Of a DNA stretch of 64,000 bases, positions 1-9,579 are shown one piece after another (position 1 is the first letter of the stretch; each line of letters starts with the position of its first letter). The stretch is from Cohnella endophytica (GTDB lineage: Bacteria; Bacillota; Bacilli; Paenibacillales; Paenibacillaceae): the NCBI RefSeq assembly GCF_003628305.1, contig NZ_RBZM01000004.1:434001-498000 (forward strand), written 5' to 3'. The notes beneath the pieces are model-generated. The model was not told the origin of the DNA. It saw only the letters and a list, made by a program, of their open reading frames with translations, and made no database searches. The translations under genes and the position numbers were made by a program.

Positions 1-872
1 TCGGCGAAATACTTTTTCAGCTCTTCCGTCTTTAGCTTTTTGGAACGGAACACATACGTTTGGCGGGTATGCCTCACGACCGATAATTCGAGATGCTTGC
101 GAAGCTGCAGCAACTGACGATCCTTCAACGGCTGCCGGAACTTGACGACGATCTCATCCACCGCATAGTGACTGGCGTTGCCGTTATCTTCTCCGGTTCG
201 AACGGTTGTCTCGTTATTCGATCCCGGCGTTACGGATTCGATCCTGTATCTTCCTTCGGGAGGATAAGGAACGAGACGAAGGTTACGTCGTTGATGGCGC
301 TCTACCGCCTGGATGACGTCGGAAGATACCAGAGCGACGACGGATTGCTTGCCCCCGTTAGTCTCTTCATGCTGAGATAGCACGTAGTAGCTTTTGCCGC
401 CATAGTCGAATATCGGAGACGAGTAGCCAGCAAAACCGCTGTCGTCTTTTTTATTCGATGGCTTCGATCGTGCTAATGCCAAGTGCGATTCGGCGGCCTT
501 CAACAATCCGGGCTTGACCGCCGATGCAGTCAATTGCCGCTTCTTGCCGTTATTGGCCCATTCCGCATAATGGATCTCGGGATGAGTGCGCATGAGCGTT
601 CGCAAAGTCCGGTCCGAATCAGGCTTTGCTTTACCTCGAAGAAAGTTGCGAACGTCTCGGTTCACCTGAGCCCGGGACAGTAGCTCGGTTGCTTGCATAT
701 CTTGCTGAACGAGCTTGTGCTTGAACCTGGCTTCGGTCTGCGGATGAGGCGGCGGTTCCGCGACCCGCGAGGGAGAAGGCCGGGAATGCTTCGTGACCGA
801 GGGGACGAGAGGAATCGCGAACAGCAGAACGGCGAGCGTAAACAACATGCCTAACAGCGTATTCCGACGCAA
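1..872 (-). CDS. Secreted S8 (subtilisin-like) peptidase, N-terminal part (partial)
   Basis: The reading frame is open from a TTG at 872 to the window's left edge (290 codons visible). The start is chosen because AAAGGAG lies 9 nt upstream; no other in-frame start is near. The first 25 or so residues form a signal peptide or membrane anchor (two Arg, then a long Leu/Val/Ala stretch). A low-complexity Pro/Ser-rich linker follows. Residues 238-290 read like the prodomain found ahead of many secreted subtilases (a DEIVVKF strand followed by an amphipathic helix). The catalytic Asp/His/Ser domain would lie outside the window, so the peptidase assignment rests on prodomain-like features only. It could instead be another exported protein with a similar N-terminal module. 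Confidence 0.55.
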   Translation of the reverse strand, partial: MRRNTLLGMLFTLAVLLFAIPLVPSVTKHSRPSPSRVAEPPPHPQTEARFKHKLVQQDMQATELLSRAQVNRDVRNFLRGKAKPDSDRTLRTLMRTHPEIHYAEWANNGKKRQLTASAVKPGLLKAAESHLALARSKPSNKKDDSGFAGYSSPIFDYGGKSYYVLSQHEETNGGKQSVVALVSSDVIQAVERHQRRNLRLVPYPPEGRYRIESVTPGSNNETTVRTGEDNGNASHYAVDEIVVKFRQPLKDRQLLQLRKHLELSVVRHTRQTYVFRSKKLKTEELKKYFA

Positions 873-1100
873 AACGCACCACTCCTTTGACATCCCCTTT
901 CGGCAGGGAGTACATGTTATTAGAATGAAAGGGAGGCGCGAAAAATATACGGAGGCCTTTTTATCCTTGCCAGTACCGTTCCACCAAGTTTTATGATACG
1001 ATAATGAAGGTTTCGCGACATAAAAGCGGGACTATTTAGCTTTACACCCACCAACTTACCCGAGGAATTTCTTTGTGCAAAATGGAAAGGGGAACAATCC

Positions 1101-1601
1101 ATGCCAGCCACCAATATTAAGGCGTTAGCCGAATCTAGCCGAGATAAACTAAAAGCGGCGATCGATCCAATCGAACAATTTCTGAACCATCACTCCCTCG
1201 AACAGCTCGTTCAGTCCGACGATGCGGATAGCGAATGCTTTTACAGCGGGCTATTGTCCGATCTGCGGCATTTGCTCGTGTTCTCGGAGGTGGCTTACGA
1301 GAAGCTGGGCGCCGTGCTTAGACGCCCGAACTTAGATAACGATCTGGCTGAGCGTGCGCTATACGACGTATACCATCACGGCGTTAATTCCTTTTTCTAT
1401 CCGAAAAACGAATGCTACTCGGAAGACGGGCGCTACGCATACACGGGACAAGACGCGATCCGTTTCCGCGTCAAACCGGTACGTACCGCAAGAGACATCA
1501 TCTTGAGCATTTCCCGCATATACGAAGAACTTCGCGACGACTTGTCTTACTACGAAAGCGATTATTTAACGCATCGTCGCATGCAAAGCCAATCCAAATA
1601 A
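1101..1601 (+). CDS. YpuI-family protein (DUF3907)
   Basis: This is a 166-residue soluble protein with no signal peptide or membrane segment. The pattern LLSDLRHLLVF near the N-terminus, the central YDVYHHGVNSFF-x-PKNE block and the YTGQDAIRF segment resemble the YpuI/DUF3907 family of Bacilli, which has a similar length (about 170-180 residues). No biochemical role is established for the family. The ATG follows a GGAAAGGGG purine stretch. The gene stands alone between a divergent peptidase gene and a DUF1540 gene, so context adds nothing about its function. Confidence 0.7.
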   Translation: MPATNIKALAESSRDKLKAAIDPIEQFLNHHSLEQLVQSDDADSECFYSGLLSDLRHLLVFSEVAYEKLGAVLRRPNLDNDLAERALYDVYHHGVNSFFYPKNECYSEDGRYAYTGQDAIRFRVKPVRTARDIILSISRIYEELRDDLSYYESDYLTHRRMQSQSK

Positions 1602-1687
1602 CAAAACCATTTATGCCTGCAACCCCCACCCCTCTGTCCGTATACCTCCTTGCGCGAGGTACACAATAGGACAGGGGGGTGATTTGA

Positions 1688-1894
1688 ATGCCGAACGGAG
1701 TCGCATGCAGCGTCAGCAATTGTTCGTTCTGGGGGGAAGGCAATCGTTGCGGAGCGAAAGAAATCGCCATTGAAGTGGATTCGCATGCCAATCATCGTTG
1801 GAACGAAGAGTTCGCCGAGGAGTTTCATTCGCATCGGGACACAGCGCCTACCTCATCCGTTACTTGTTGTCTGACGTTCCAACCGAAAGATTGA
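1688..1894 (+). CDS. DUF1540 domain small Cys-rich protein
   Basis: A 68-residue protein that opens with the DUF1540 signature: a Cys, a second Cys four residues later (CSVSNC), an aromatic residue, then a third Cys (GNRCGA). A fourth and fifth Cys (TCC) sit near the C-terminus. The family is common in Clostridia and Bacilli and is thought to bind a metal through these Cys, but no function is proven. A strong GGGGGGTGA ribosome site sits just upstream of the ATG. Confidence 0.75.
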   Translation: MPNGVACSVSNCSFWGEGNRCGAKEIAIEVDSHANHRWNEEFAEEFHSHRDTAPTSSVTCCLTFQPKD

Positions 1895-2014
1895 CCTAGA
1901 CGGAAAATGGGACTTATGGACGAGTTCGCGCGTTTGAGGTCGGGACTAGCCGCTTTGTCGGTTTTTGTTGTACAATAAAGACAACAACAATTTGACATAC
2001 GGGAGCTAACCGAA

Positions 2015-2704
2015 GTGAACGTAACGACGGATCCACGCCTATTGAAGCAAATGCTTCTCACGCAATGGTCGACGGAATTGAATCCGCTCAATAGCCGATC
2101 TTCGACCAATAAGACGGACGAATCGTCCGGACTTTTCGAAATGCTGTTAAGTCAGTTGTCGTTCGATTCTTCTTCGCAATTATCGACCGGCCAGCTTATT
2201 TCGGATACGAATGCGTTAAACCCGTTATTTTCTTTGAATTCGTCATCGGTTTCCTGGAGAGGAGATTTAAGCGACGATAGCGGTTCGTCCTCGGCATACG
2301 ATGATTTAATATCCGCCGCGGGCTCCAAATACGGAGTAAATCCCGCGCTGATCAAAGGCGTCATACAATCGGAGTCATCCTTCAATCGGGATGCGGTTTC
2401 TTCCGCCGGCGCCAAAGGACTCATGCAATTGATGGACGATACCGCCCAAGGGCTAGGCGTTAGGGATTCCTTCGATCCGGCGCAAAATATCGACGGCGGA
2501 ACTAGACTCCTGTCCTACTTGCTTCGCAAGTACGACGGAAACGTGTCTACGGCGTTAGCCGCTTATAATGCGGGTCCCGGTCGCGTCGATCGCTTAGGAA
2601 TCGCGAACGATCAACAGCTAGCCGAGCAGATGGATAAATTGCCTTCGGAGACGCAAAACTATGTTCGCAAGGTACTGAACGCATCCGCAAGGTGGAGCGG
2701 CTAA
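2015..2704 (+). CDS. Lytic transglycosylase (SLT domain, CwlQ/YjbJ-like)
   Basis: A 229-residue protein whose C-terminal half (about 95-215) is a Slt70-type lytic transglycosylase domain. The catalytic Glu is E120 in the IQSESSFN motif, followed by the GLMQLM block (135-140) and AAYNAGPG (182-189), all standard for the family. These enzymes cleave the MurNAc-GlcNAc bond of peptidoglycan with formation of 1,6-anhydroMurNAc. The N-terminal 90 residues are Ser/Asn-rich, low in complexity, and carry no clear signal peptide, as in B. subtilis YjbJ (CwlQ). The start is a GTG after GGGAGC. A hairpin terminator follows the stop. Confidence 0.88.
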   Translation: MNVTTDPRLLKQMLLTQWSTELNPLNSRSSTNKTDESSGLFEMLLSQLSFDSSSQLSTGQLISDTNALNPLFSLNSSSVSWRGDLSDDSGSSSAYDDLISAAGSKYGVNPALIKGVIQSESSFNRDAVSSAGAKGLMQLMDDTAQGLGVRDSFDPAQNIDGGTRLLSYLLRKYDGNVSTALAAYNAGPGRVDRLGIANDQQLAEQMDKLPSETQNYVRKVLNASARWSG

Positions 2705-2746
2705 CCGCAATCGGACATCAGCCTAATCTCAACGAGCAACGGGATC

Positions 2747-2781
2747 AAGACGGGAGGCCTCAGGCCGGTACCCGTCTTTTC
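2747..2781 (+). terminator. Rho-independent terminator after the lytic transglycosylase gene
   Basis: AAGACGGG at 2747-2754 pairs with CCCGTCTT at 2771-2778, followed by a T-rich run. It separates this gene from the desulfurase-thiI operon. Confidence 0.7.
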
Positions 2782-2820
2782 TTATGAACGATTATAGAAT
2801 GGGAAGAATGGGGAACCGGA

Positions 2821-3993
2821 ATGAAAAATTATTATTATGACCATTGCGCCTCGACCCCGATGTGGCCGACAGTCGTCGAGACGATGACCGAGCTCATGAA
2901 GCTGCATTACGCCAATGCGTCCGCCCTACATAGGTCAGGCGCGGAAGCCATGAAGCTAGTCGACAGAGCGCGCTCGAGCGTAGCGGAACGAATGGGGGCG
3001 AAGCCCAATGAGGTCATCTTTACTTCGGGCGGCACGGAAAGCAACAATCTGGCGATCAAAGGGCTCATTAATCAAGCGGCCCGAACCGCGAAGCATATGA
3101 TCGTCTCGGCGGTCGAGCACGCATCCGTAACCGAATGCGCGAAGCAACTCGAAGCTGCCGGAGTACGGTTGACGATTTTACCGGTAGATCGGCTAGGCAG
3201 GGTTAATCCGAAGGACCTCGTCTCGGCTATAGACAAGGATACGGTGCTCGTCAGCGTCATGCACGTGAACAACGAGACGGGTACCATTCAGCCGATCCGC
3301 GAGATCGGTCAAGCGATCGCGGCTTTTCCCCACGTCAAATTCCATGTCGACGGAATTCAGGCGATCGGAAGAGTGCCCTTCGACTGGGCGAACGATGGAG
3401 TGCACCTTTATTCGGGTTCCGCCCACAAATTCGGCGGCCCCAAAGGGATGGGATTCCTTCTCGTTAAGGAGGGCATAGATTTGACTCCGCTTCTTAACGG
3501 CGGCTCCCAGGAATCGGGCGTTCGTTCGGGTACGCATAACGTACCGGGTATCGTCGCGATGTCGCAAGCCTTAAGGCTCGCATCGGAGAGCATGGATTCG
3601 CGACGCGAGAAGATGTATTTGCTGAGACGCCAATTGCTCAGCATCGTAAGCGAAATTCCCGAGCTCGTCGTTAACGGAGCGAATGGCGAAGGGGAAAGGG
3701 AGATTACGGCGCCGCACGTCCTGAATATAAGCTATCCGGGGATGAGGCCGGAAGTCATCATTCATATGTTGGAAAAGCACAGTATCCTCGTTTCGAGCCA
3801 ATCCGCCTGCTCGTCCAAAAGCCTGCGTCCCAGCAAAGTGCTTTTGGCCATGGGCTTCGATGCCGACCGGGCGTCCGGAAGCATCCGGATCAGCTTCGGT
3901 GACGAGCATACGGAGGAAGACGTCGCCGTTCTCGGAGAGCGCCTGAGAACGGTCGTGGCGAAGCTTAAGCCGCTGGAAAGGAACGACAAATGA
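2821..3993 (+). CDS. Cysteine desulfurase (NifS/IscS family, NifZ-like, ThiI partner)
   Basis: A 390-residue PLP enzyme that removes sulfur from cysteine as a protein persulfide. Visible landmarks are FTSGGTESNNLAI (cofactor phosphate region, about 67-79), VNNETG (149-154), the PLP lysine K203 in SGSAHKFGGPKG, and the catalytic Cys C330 in SQSACSS. Its stop overlaps the thiI start by 4 nt, which implies translational coupling. The same pairing occurs in B. subtilis (nifZ-thiI), where the desulfurase feeds ThiI for 4-thiouridine in tRNA. I therefore infer a tRNA thiolation role rather than general Fe-S assembly; the sequence alone does not exclude the latter. Confidence 0.9.
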   Translation: MKNYYYDHCASTPMWPTVVETMTELMKLHYANASALHRSGAEAMKLVDRARSSVAERMGAKPNEVIFTSGGTESNNLAIKGLINQAARTAKHMIVSAVEHASVTECAKQLEAAGVRLTILPVDRLGRVNPKDLVSAIDKDTVLVSVMHVNNETGTIQPIREIGQAIAAFPHVKFHVDGIQAIGRVPFDWANDGVHLYSGSAHKFGGPKGMGFLLVKEGIDLTPLLNGGSQESGVRSGTHNVPGIVAMSQALRLASESMDSRREKMYLLRRQLLSIVSEIPELVVNGANGEGEREITAPHVLNISYPGMRPEVIIHMLEKHSILVSSQSACSSKSLRPSKVLLAMGFDADRASGSIRISFGDEHTEEDVAVLGERLRTVVAKLKPLERNDK

Positions 3994-5210
3994 AATACGA
4001 CCTTATATTGGTTCGGTTCGGCGAAATTACGATCAAGGGCCGCAACCGCAATCGCTTCGAGACGATGCTGCTTACGCAAATACAAATGGCACTAAAGGCA
4101 ATGCCTGCCTTAGAATACGTGCGCGGATACGCGAGAGTCTATATTCATTTGAACGGAGAGAGCTACGAGAAAGTGTCCGAGCGGTTAAAGGACATCTTCG
4201 GCATCATGACGTTCAGTCCGGTCATCAGCACCAAACATGACTTGGAGGCGATTCGCGAATGCGCGCTCGGCTTGATGCAAAGCATCGCTCCGGCTCCCGC
4301 AACCTTCAAAGTATCGGTCAAGCGCGGTTGGAAGCAATATCCCCACGATTCTTTGGAGATGAACCACCTGGTAGGCGCGCATGTGCTGCGCAATTCGCCG
4401 GGACTTAAAGTGGACGTGAGAAACCCGGAAGTCGAGTTAAAGGTCGATATCCAGCATTTGAGCGCGTATGTCTACTGCGAGGTTATTAAAGGAGCAGGCG
4501 GCTTCCCGCTCGGCATGAACGGCAAGGCGATGCTTCTCCTGTCCGGAGGGATCGACAGTCCCGTTGCCGGCTGGATGTCCATGCGCAAAGGACTCAAAGT
4601 CGAGGCGGTTCATTTCCACAGTTATCCTTTCACGAGCGAGCAAGCGAAGGAGAAGGTCATTACGCTGGCAAAGCGGCTTGCTTATTACGGCGGTAAAATC
4701 AAGCTGCATCTCGTGCCGTTCACCGAAATTCAAACTAAGCTAGCCCAGGCCGGTCAAGACAGCTTGATTATTACATTGATGCGCCGGAGCATGCTGAAGA
4801 TTACCGAGCGTCTGGCGGAGGAGAACGGGGCGCTTGCCATCGTGACGGGCGATAGCCTCGGGCAGGTAGCGAGTCAAACGCTGGGTAGCATGAACGTTAT
4901 CGGGCGATCGGCCGCCCTTCCATTGCTGCGACCGCTCGTTATGATGGACAAGCAAGATATTATTACGATCGCGGAACAAATAGACACCTTCTCGACGTCG
5001 ATTCTGCCGTTCGAGGATTGCTGTACGCTATTCGTGCCGAAGTCTCCGGCCATTAACCCGAACCTGAAGCTTGTAGAAAAAGTGGAAGCCCATTTGGGCG
5101 AAGAGTTCGAGCGGCTAATCGATGAGGCCGTAGCAGGTACGGAAGTGTTGGTGTTGAAGGAAGACGGCCAAGAAACGACGGAAGCGCAAAAGGAAGACGC
5201 GTGGTTCTGA
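3990..5210 (+). CDS. thiI: tRNA uracil 4-sulfurtransferase ThiI
   Basis: A 406-residue protein with an N-terminal ferredoxin-like/THUMP region (about 1-165, containing EITIKGRNR) and a PP-loop ATP pyrophosphatase domain with the SGGIDSPVA motif at 185-193. It adenylates U8 of tRNA and installs sulfur to give s4U. It ends without the C-terminal rhodanese domain found in the E. coli enzyme, as is usual in Bacillota, so the sulfur would have to come directly from the desulfurase encoded just upstream (4-nt overlap). A role in thiazole synthesis is less likely for this short form. Confidence 0.95.
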   Translation: MKYDLILVRFGEITIKGRNRNRFETMLLTQIQMALKAMPALEYVRGYARVYIHLNGESYEKVSERLKDIFGIMTFSPVISTKHDLEAIRECALGLMQSIAPAPATFKVSVKRGWKQYPHDSLEMNHLVGAHVLRNSPGLKVDVRNPEVELKVDIQHLSAYVYCEVIKGAGGFPLGMNGKAMLLLSGGIDSPVAGWMSMRKGLKVEAVHFHSYPFTSEQAKEKVITLAKRLAYYGGKIKLHLVPFTEIQTKLAQAGQDSLIITLMRRSMLKITERLAEENGALAIVTGDSLGQVASQTLGSMNVIGRSAALPLLRPLVMMDKQDIITIAEQIDTFSTSILPFEDCCTLFVPKSPAINPNLKLVEKVEAHLGEEFERLIDEAVAGTEVLVLKEDGQETTEAQKEDAWF

Positions 5211-5235
5211 TGATCCGTAGAAGGTCAAAAGCAAA

Positions 5236-5272
5236 GCCGAGAAACGCATTAATGCGTTTCCCGGCTTTTTTT
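5236..5272. terminator. Convergent terminator between thiI and a terC-family gene
   Basis: A stem of GCCG plus GAAACGCATT pairs with the mirrored arm at 5251-5265, followed by seven T. The opposite strand also ends in a T-rich tract, so it probably serves both converging genes. The TerC-family stop codon lies inside the stem. Confidence 0.8.
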
Positions 5273-5998
5273 CGTTGCGAGTTTCGGCGAAGTCGTTTGC
5301 TTTTGCGTTTGGATGCGGCGCGCGCGAATTGCGTTCGTCCAGACGCCTGCAACGATGACGAGAACGACCAGGGTCGCTATGAAAGTCCACGCGAGAACCG
5401 GGTTGCCGTCAAAGTAGCCGTCGAATTCCTCGGCGTGCGTAATCATCTTAGCGGCCGTATAGGCCAGTACGCCGGAGCCTAAATAGATGATGACCGGAAA
5501 TTTCCCGATGACTTTAATGAACAGCGTGCTGCCCCAGACGACGATCGGGATGCTTATGAGCAGACCGAGCACGACAAGAAAATAATCTCCGTGAGCCGCG
5601 CCGGCGACCGCGATGACGTTATCGAGCCCCATGGCCGCGTCCGCGATAATGATCGTCCTGACCGCCGCCCATAACGTAGAACCCGGTTTGACTTCGTCAT
5701 GCGCATCGCCCTGCACGAGCAATTTGTAAGCGATCCATAGAAGCAAGATGCCGCCGATCGCAAGCAAGAATGGAATTTTCAGCAAGGAGACGACGAGCAT
5801 CGTCGCCACGACCCGAATAACGACGGCCCCTGCCGTTCCCCAGAGAACGGCGCTTTTTTGCATTTCCTTCGGTAAATTCCTTGCCGCCAGACCGATGACG
5901 ATGGCATTGTCCCCGGCAAGCAACAGGTCGATGAAAACAATCGTCAGCAAGATCGACCAGAAATCCAAGCCCAACAAATCCCATCCGAATATTTCCAT
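5249..5998 (-). CDS. TerC-family integral membrane protein (predicted metal exporter)
   Basis: A 249-residue polytopic membrane protein. It has the paired TerC motifs, each with an acidic residue inside a membrane helix: DLLLAGDNAIVIG (about 24-36) and DAAMGLDNVIAVAG (about 119-132). The C-terminus is a basic, Thr/Lys-rich tail. TerC proteins of Bacilli (MeeF, MeeY) export Mn2+ and help metallate secreted proteins; I infer a similar role. The start has AGGGGGA upstream. It is divergent from a second TerC-like gene. Confidence 0.85.
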   Translation of the reverse strand: MEIFGWDLLGLDFWSILLTIVFIDLLLAGDNAIVIGLAARNLPKEMQKSAVLWGTAGAVVIRVVATMLVVSLLKIPFLLAIGGILLLWIAYKLLVQGDAHDEVKPGSTLWAAVRTIIIADAAMGLDNVIAVAGAAHGDYFLVVLGLLISIPIVVWGSTLFIKVIGKFPVIIYLGSGVLAYTAAKMITHAEEFDGYFDGNPVLAWTFIATLVVLVIVAGVWTNAIRARRIQTQKQTTSPKLATKKSRETH

Positions 5999-6141
5999 AA
6001 TGAATCCCCCTATGATCTTACTTTCTGTTTGACCCGATGCTAAGCGATAATACGTCCGAATTTAACATTCGATTCAAAAAAATTGCTTTTACATATCCGT
6101 CGGCGCTTGTACATAAAACTGGTATGAGGGGGTGTCCGCAT

Positions 6142-6819
6142 ATGGGAATAATGGAAACATTGCTCGTTTTTCTCGAAATCGTCATGATCAATCTATTGTT
6201 AAGCGGAGATAACGCGATCGTCATCGCGATGGCGGGGAGAAGACTGCAGGCCGACCAGCGAAGAAGGGCGGTCTGGTGGGGAGCCGTCGCAGCCATCGTG
6301 TTGCGCTGCGTGCTGACTCTTGGCGCCATTCAGTTGCTCCACATTCCGTATATACAAACGGTGGGAGCGATATTGCTATTCGTTATCGCTATGCAACTGC
6401 TCTTGGACAACAAGGAGAAAACGTCGCATGCCAAAGCGGCGGCGACGTTGGCCGGGGCGATCTGGACGATCGTCGTAGCCGATTTCGTCATGAGTCTCGA
6501 TAACGTTCTGGCCGTGGCGGCGGTAGCGAACGGGGATACGATCATGCTCGTTATCGGAATCGTCATGAGTATTCCGATCATTATTTGGGGAAGTTCGTTC
6601 ATCATGAAAGTGCTGGACCGATTTCCGGGCTTGCTATACCTTGGCGGAGGCCTGTTGGGTTATACGGCTACCGAGATGCTGCTTGGAGACCCTGGCATTA
6701 AAAAGTACAGCGAGATGCTAACCCCCGATTACGAGCGGCTGATTCCTTTTTTTGCGGTTGCGGCTCTTCTCGTTCTTGCGCTGTTGTTTAGAAGCAGAAG
6801 CCGGATGAAAGGTTCGTGA
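6142..6819 (+). CDS. YjbE-like TerC-family membrane protein
   Basis: A 225-residue membrane protein with the same duplicated acidic motifs as its divergent neighbour (INLLLSGDNAIVIAMAG and DFVMSLDNVLAVA). The shorter form and sequence match the YjbE branch of TerC proteins better than the MeeF/MeeY branch. The ATG at 6142 is chosen over an upstream ATG at 6037 because GAGGGGGTG lies 9 nt before it and the extra 35 residues are not membrane-like. The likely substrate is a divalent metal such as Mn2+, by family inference only. Confidence 0.85.
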   Translation: MGIMETLLVFLEIVMINLLLSGDNAIVIAMAGRRLQADQRRRAVWWGAVAAIVLRCVLTLGAIQLLHIPYIQTVGAILLFVIAMQLLLDNKEKTSHAKAAATLAGAIWTIVVADFVMSLDNVLAVAAVANGDTIMLVIGIVMSIPIIIWGSSFIMKVLDRFPGLLYLGGGLLGYTATEMLLGDPGIKKYSEMLTPDYERLIPFFAVAALLVLALLFRSRSRMKGS

Positions 6820-6957
6820 TTTCGACTCGGCTTTAGCAAAATTTTGCTTCCATGAACTAGTTTTTTCAGCGGACTTCCAGTAAACTAAAGAAAAAGATGT
6901 CACGTTCCGTATCGGGACGGCGGCGTTCAGAGATTGGAATGAACTGGGGGAACCATC

Positions 6958-7440
6958 GTGAACAGACAATCCGCAACAGTCGGGATTGGGGTCGCGGCTG
7001 TTGGATTGATCATTTTATTGGGCAAATTAGGTGTTTTTGCTTTTATCGGCGCCGTGTTCTGGCCATTGTTTATCCTTATTCCCGGCGTATTGCTTCATGT
7101 TCTTTATTTCGGTCGCATGGTGCCTTCCGTCGCGCTTATTCCCGCGGGAAGCTTAACCGTAGTCTCCGTTCTGCTGCTCATCGGCAACTGGTTCGGATGG
7201 GGCTTGATGAAGTATTTATGGCCACTGTTTCCTTTCGCGATCGCTGTCGGCTTGTACGAATATTACGTGTTCGGCAATGACCGTTCGAAGCAGGTATGGA
7301 CGGCCGCGGTGGGGCTTGCCGCAATATCGATCGTTTTGTTCGGAATTACTTTATTATGGACATGGGGCATTTACTTGCTCGCCGCCGCGTTGATCGGATT
7401 CGGCGCATGGCTAATGCTTCGACGCCCGCGTAGTTGGTAA
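6958..7440 (+). CDS. Small polytopic membrane protein, function unknown
   Basis: A 160-residue protein made almost entirely of hydrophobic helices (about six), arranged as two similar blocks each ending in a Trp-rich loop (FGWGLMKYLWPLFPF, LLWTWGIYLL). This resembles the LiaF/LiaI-type or DUF5668 transmembrane modules of Bacillota, but I cannot assign it firmly. The start is GTG with GGGGG 7 nt upstream. It is followed by an independent promoter for typA. Confidence 0.65.
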   Translation: MNRQSATVGIGVAAVGLIILLGKLGVFAFIGAVFWPLFILIPGVLLHVLYFGRMVPSVALIPAGSLTVVSVLLLIGNWFGWGLMKYLWPLFPFAIAVGLYEYYVFGNDRSKQVWTAAVGLAAISIVLFGITLLWTWGIYLLAAALIGFGAWLMLRRPRSW

Positions 7441-7460
7441 ATAGCGAGCAATTCACAAAT

Positions 7461-7491
7461 TTGTTGCTTTTCGTATTGCGTAGCGTATAAT
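7461..7491 (+). promoter_or_regulatory. Predicted sigma-A promoter for typA
   Basis: TATAAT at 7486-7491 is preceded by TTGCTT at 7464-7469 (16-nt spacer) or TTGTTG at 7461-7466 (19-nt spacer). The leader to the typA start is about 160 nt and contains short GTCGGC direct repeats with no clear terminator. Confidence 0.55.
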
Positions 7492-7657
7492 ATAAGGGAT
7501 GAGGACCAGCCACATTTTGTGTCGCTGAGTCAGTCGTACCGGTGATATTCATTAACGTCGGCCTCGAGTCGGCGTTTTGTTTTGTGGATTTAGAGAACCC
7601 TAATCATATGCGGTTATCGCCGTTTTAGGGGATCAGAGATAAACGAGGAGTGGAAAT

Positions 7658-9499
7658 ATGTTTCCAAGAGACAAAATTCGCAACATCGCAATCATTGCCC
7701 ACGTTGACCATGGGAAAACAACGCTAGTCGATCAACTGCTTCGCCAATCGGGTACGTTCCGCGAGAACGAACAATTGCAAGACCGCGCGATGGATTCCAA
7801 CGATCTAGAGCGGGAGCGCGGGATAACGATTCTTGCCAAGAACACCGCCGTTCAATACAAGGATCACTTGATCAACATCGTCGATACTCCCGGACATGCC
7901 GATTTCGGCGGAGAAGTCGAGCGGATCATGAAGATGGTCGACGGCGTTCTGCTTGTCGTTGACGCTTTCGAAGGCTGTATGCCGCAAACCAAATTCGTAT
8001 TGCGCAAAGCGTTGCAACAAGGATTGACCCCCGTCGTCGTTCTGAACAAAATCGACCGCCCGGCGGCGCGTCCTACGGAAGTTATCGACGAAGTGCTCGA
8101 GCTGTTCATCGAATTGGAAGCTTCCGACGATCAATTGGAATTCCCGGTCGTATATGCTTCCGGATTGAACGGTATCGCGGGCAATACGCCTGATGATCTG
8201 CAATCGACGATGGAGCCATTGTACGAGATGATTCTCGATCAAGTTCCTTCTCCGAAAGAAAATCCGGACGAACCTTTGCAATTCCTTGTCACCTTGCTGG
8301 ACTATAACGAATACATGGGACGCATCGCGATCGGCCGCGTAAACCGCGGACGCATCAGCCAGGGCCAATCCGTTGCCGTTATTAACCGCGAGGGCCAAGT
8401 CAAGCAGGCACGCATCGAGAAGCTGTTCGGCTTCCAAGGGTTGAAACGGGTCGAAGTCGAAGAAGCGGCTGCCGGCGACATCGTCGCGATCGCGGGTCTG
8501 AAAGAAATCAACATCGGGGAAACGATCGCGGATCCCGCCAATCCGGAAGCTTTGCCGGTACTGGCCATTGACGAACCGACATTGCAAATGACGTTCCTCG
8601 TAAACAATAGCCCGTTCGTCGGACGCGAAGGCAAATGGGTAACTTCCCGTAAGCTGCGCGAGCGCCTCTTCAAAGAAATCGAGACGGACGTAAGCTTGCG
8701 CGTAGACGAAACCGACAGCCCCGATGCTTTCGTAGTCAGCGGACGCGGCGAGCTGCATCTCGGTATTCTGATCGAGAACATGCGCCGCGAAGGCTTCGAG
8801 ATTCAAGTTTCCAAACCCGAAGTTATTCTCAAAATGGTTGACGGCGTGAAGAGCGAGCCGATCGAGCGTCTTCTGATCGACGTGCCCGAGGAAAGCATGG
8901 GCGCGGTCATGGAAAGCCTTGGAACGCGTAAAGCGGAAATGGTGAACATGATCAATAACGGTACGGGCCAAGTTCGCTTGGAATTCTTGATTCCGGCACG
9001 CGGATTGATCGGATACCGTACGAACTTCCTTACGCTTACTCGCGGATACGGCGTTATGAACCACGCGTTCGACAGCTACGGCCCGTTAATCGGCGGCCAA
9101 GTCGGCGGACGTCACCAAGGCGTTCTGATCGCGAGCGAAACAGGAAAAACGACGATGTATGGTATGATGTCCGTAGAAGATCGCGGAATTTTGTTCCTCG
9201 AGCCGGGCATGGACGTATACGAAGGCATGATCGTCGGCGAGCATACCCGCGATACCGACATCATCGTTAACATCTGTAAAGAAAAAGCGTTGAACAATAT
9301 TCGGACAGCGAACAAAGAAGAGACGGTAAAGCTGAAATCGCCTCGCCTCATGTCGCTCGAAGAAGCGCTCGAATATTTGAACGACGACGAGCTGTGCGAA
9401 ATTACGCCTAAGAGCATTCGTCTTCGCAAAAAGGTTTTGAACAAAAGCGAGCGCGACAGATACGAAAAACAGCGCCGCGTAGCCGAAGCCGGAGTATAA
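7658..9499 (+). CDS. typA: Ribosome-associated translational GTPase TypA/BipA
   Basis: A 613-residue GTPase of the elongation-factor family. The G1 motif AHVDHGKTT lies in the first 25 residues, then RGITI (switch), [12 protein letters not shown] (G3) and NKIDR (G4). It continues with a beta-barrel domain II, EF-G-like domains III and V, and the TypA-specific C-terminal domain ([12 protein letters not shown] and the [12 protein letters not shown] block). The length is typical. TypA binds ribosomes and assists assembly and stress or cold adaptation. It is followed by ylaH, as in B. subtilis (ylaG-ylaH). Confidence 0.97.
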   Translation: MFPRDKIRNIAIIAHVDHGKTTLVDQLLRQSGTFRENEQLQDRAMDSNDLERERGITILAKNTAVQYKDHLINIVDTPGHADFGGEVERIMKMVDGVLLVVDAFEGCMPQTKFVLRKALQQGLTPVVVLNKIDRPAARPTEVIDEVLELFIELEASDDQLEFPVVYASGLNGIAGNTPDDLQSTMEPLYEMILDQVPSPKENPDEPLQFLVTLLDYNEYMGRIAIGRVNRGRISQGQSVAVINREGQVKQARIEKLFGFQGLKRVEVEEAAAGDIVAIAGLKEINIGETIADPANPEALPVLAIDEPTLQMTFLVNNSPFVGREGKWVTSRKLRERLFKEIETDVSLRVDETDSPDAFVVSGRGELHLGILIENMRREGFEIQVSKPEVILKMVDGVKSEPIERLLIDVPEESMGAVMESLGTRKAEMVNMINNGTGQVRLEFLIPARGLIGYRTNFLTLTRGYGVMNHAFDSYGPLIGGQVGGRHQGVLIASETGKTTMYGMMSVEDRGILFLEPGMDVYEGMIVGEHTRDTDIIVNICKEKALNNIRTANKEETVKLKSPRLMSLEEALEYLNDDELCEITPKSIRLRKKVLNKSERDRYEKQRRVAEAGV

Positions 9500-9579
9500 T
9501 CGCGAACGTTACAAAGGATGACGATCAATGGGCGGCCTAGCCGGGCCGCTCATTATCGCATCGTAAGGGAGGGTTCCGC

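Noticed and set aside
5999-6141. yybP-ykoY manganese riboswitch between the TerC genes
   Set aside because: The gap is short and I could not find the conserved paired-loop motifs in it.
7805-9064. 419-codon frame on the strand opposite typA
   Set aside because: It lies wholly within typA, has no ribosome site, and results from codon bias in the highly conserved gene on the other strand.
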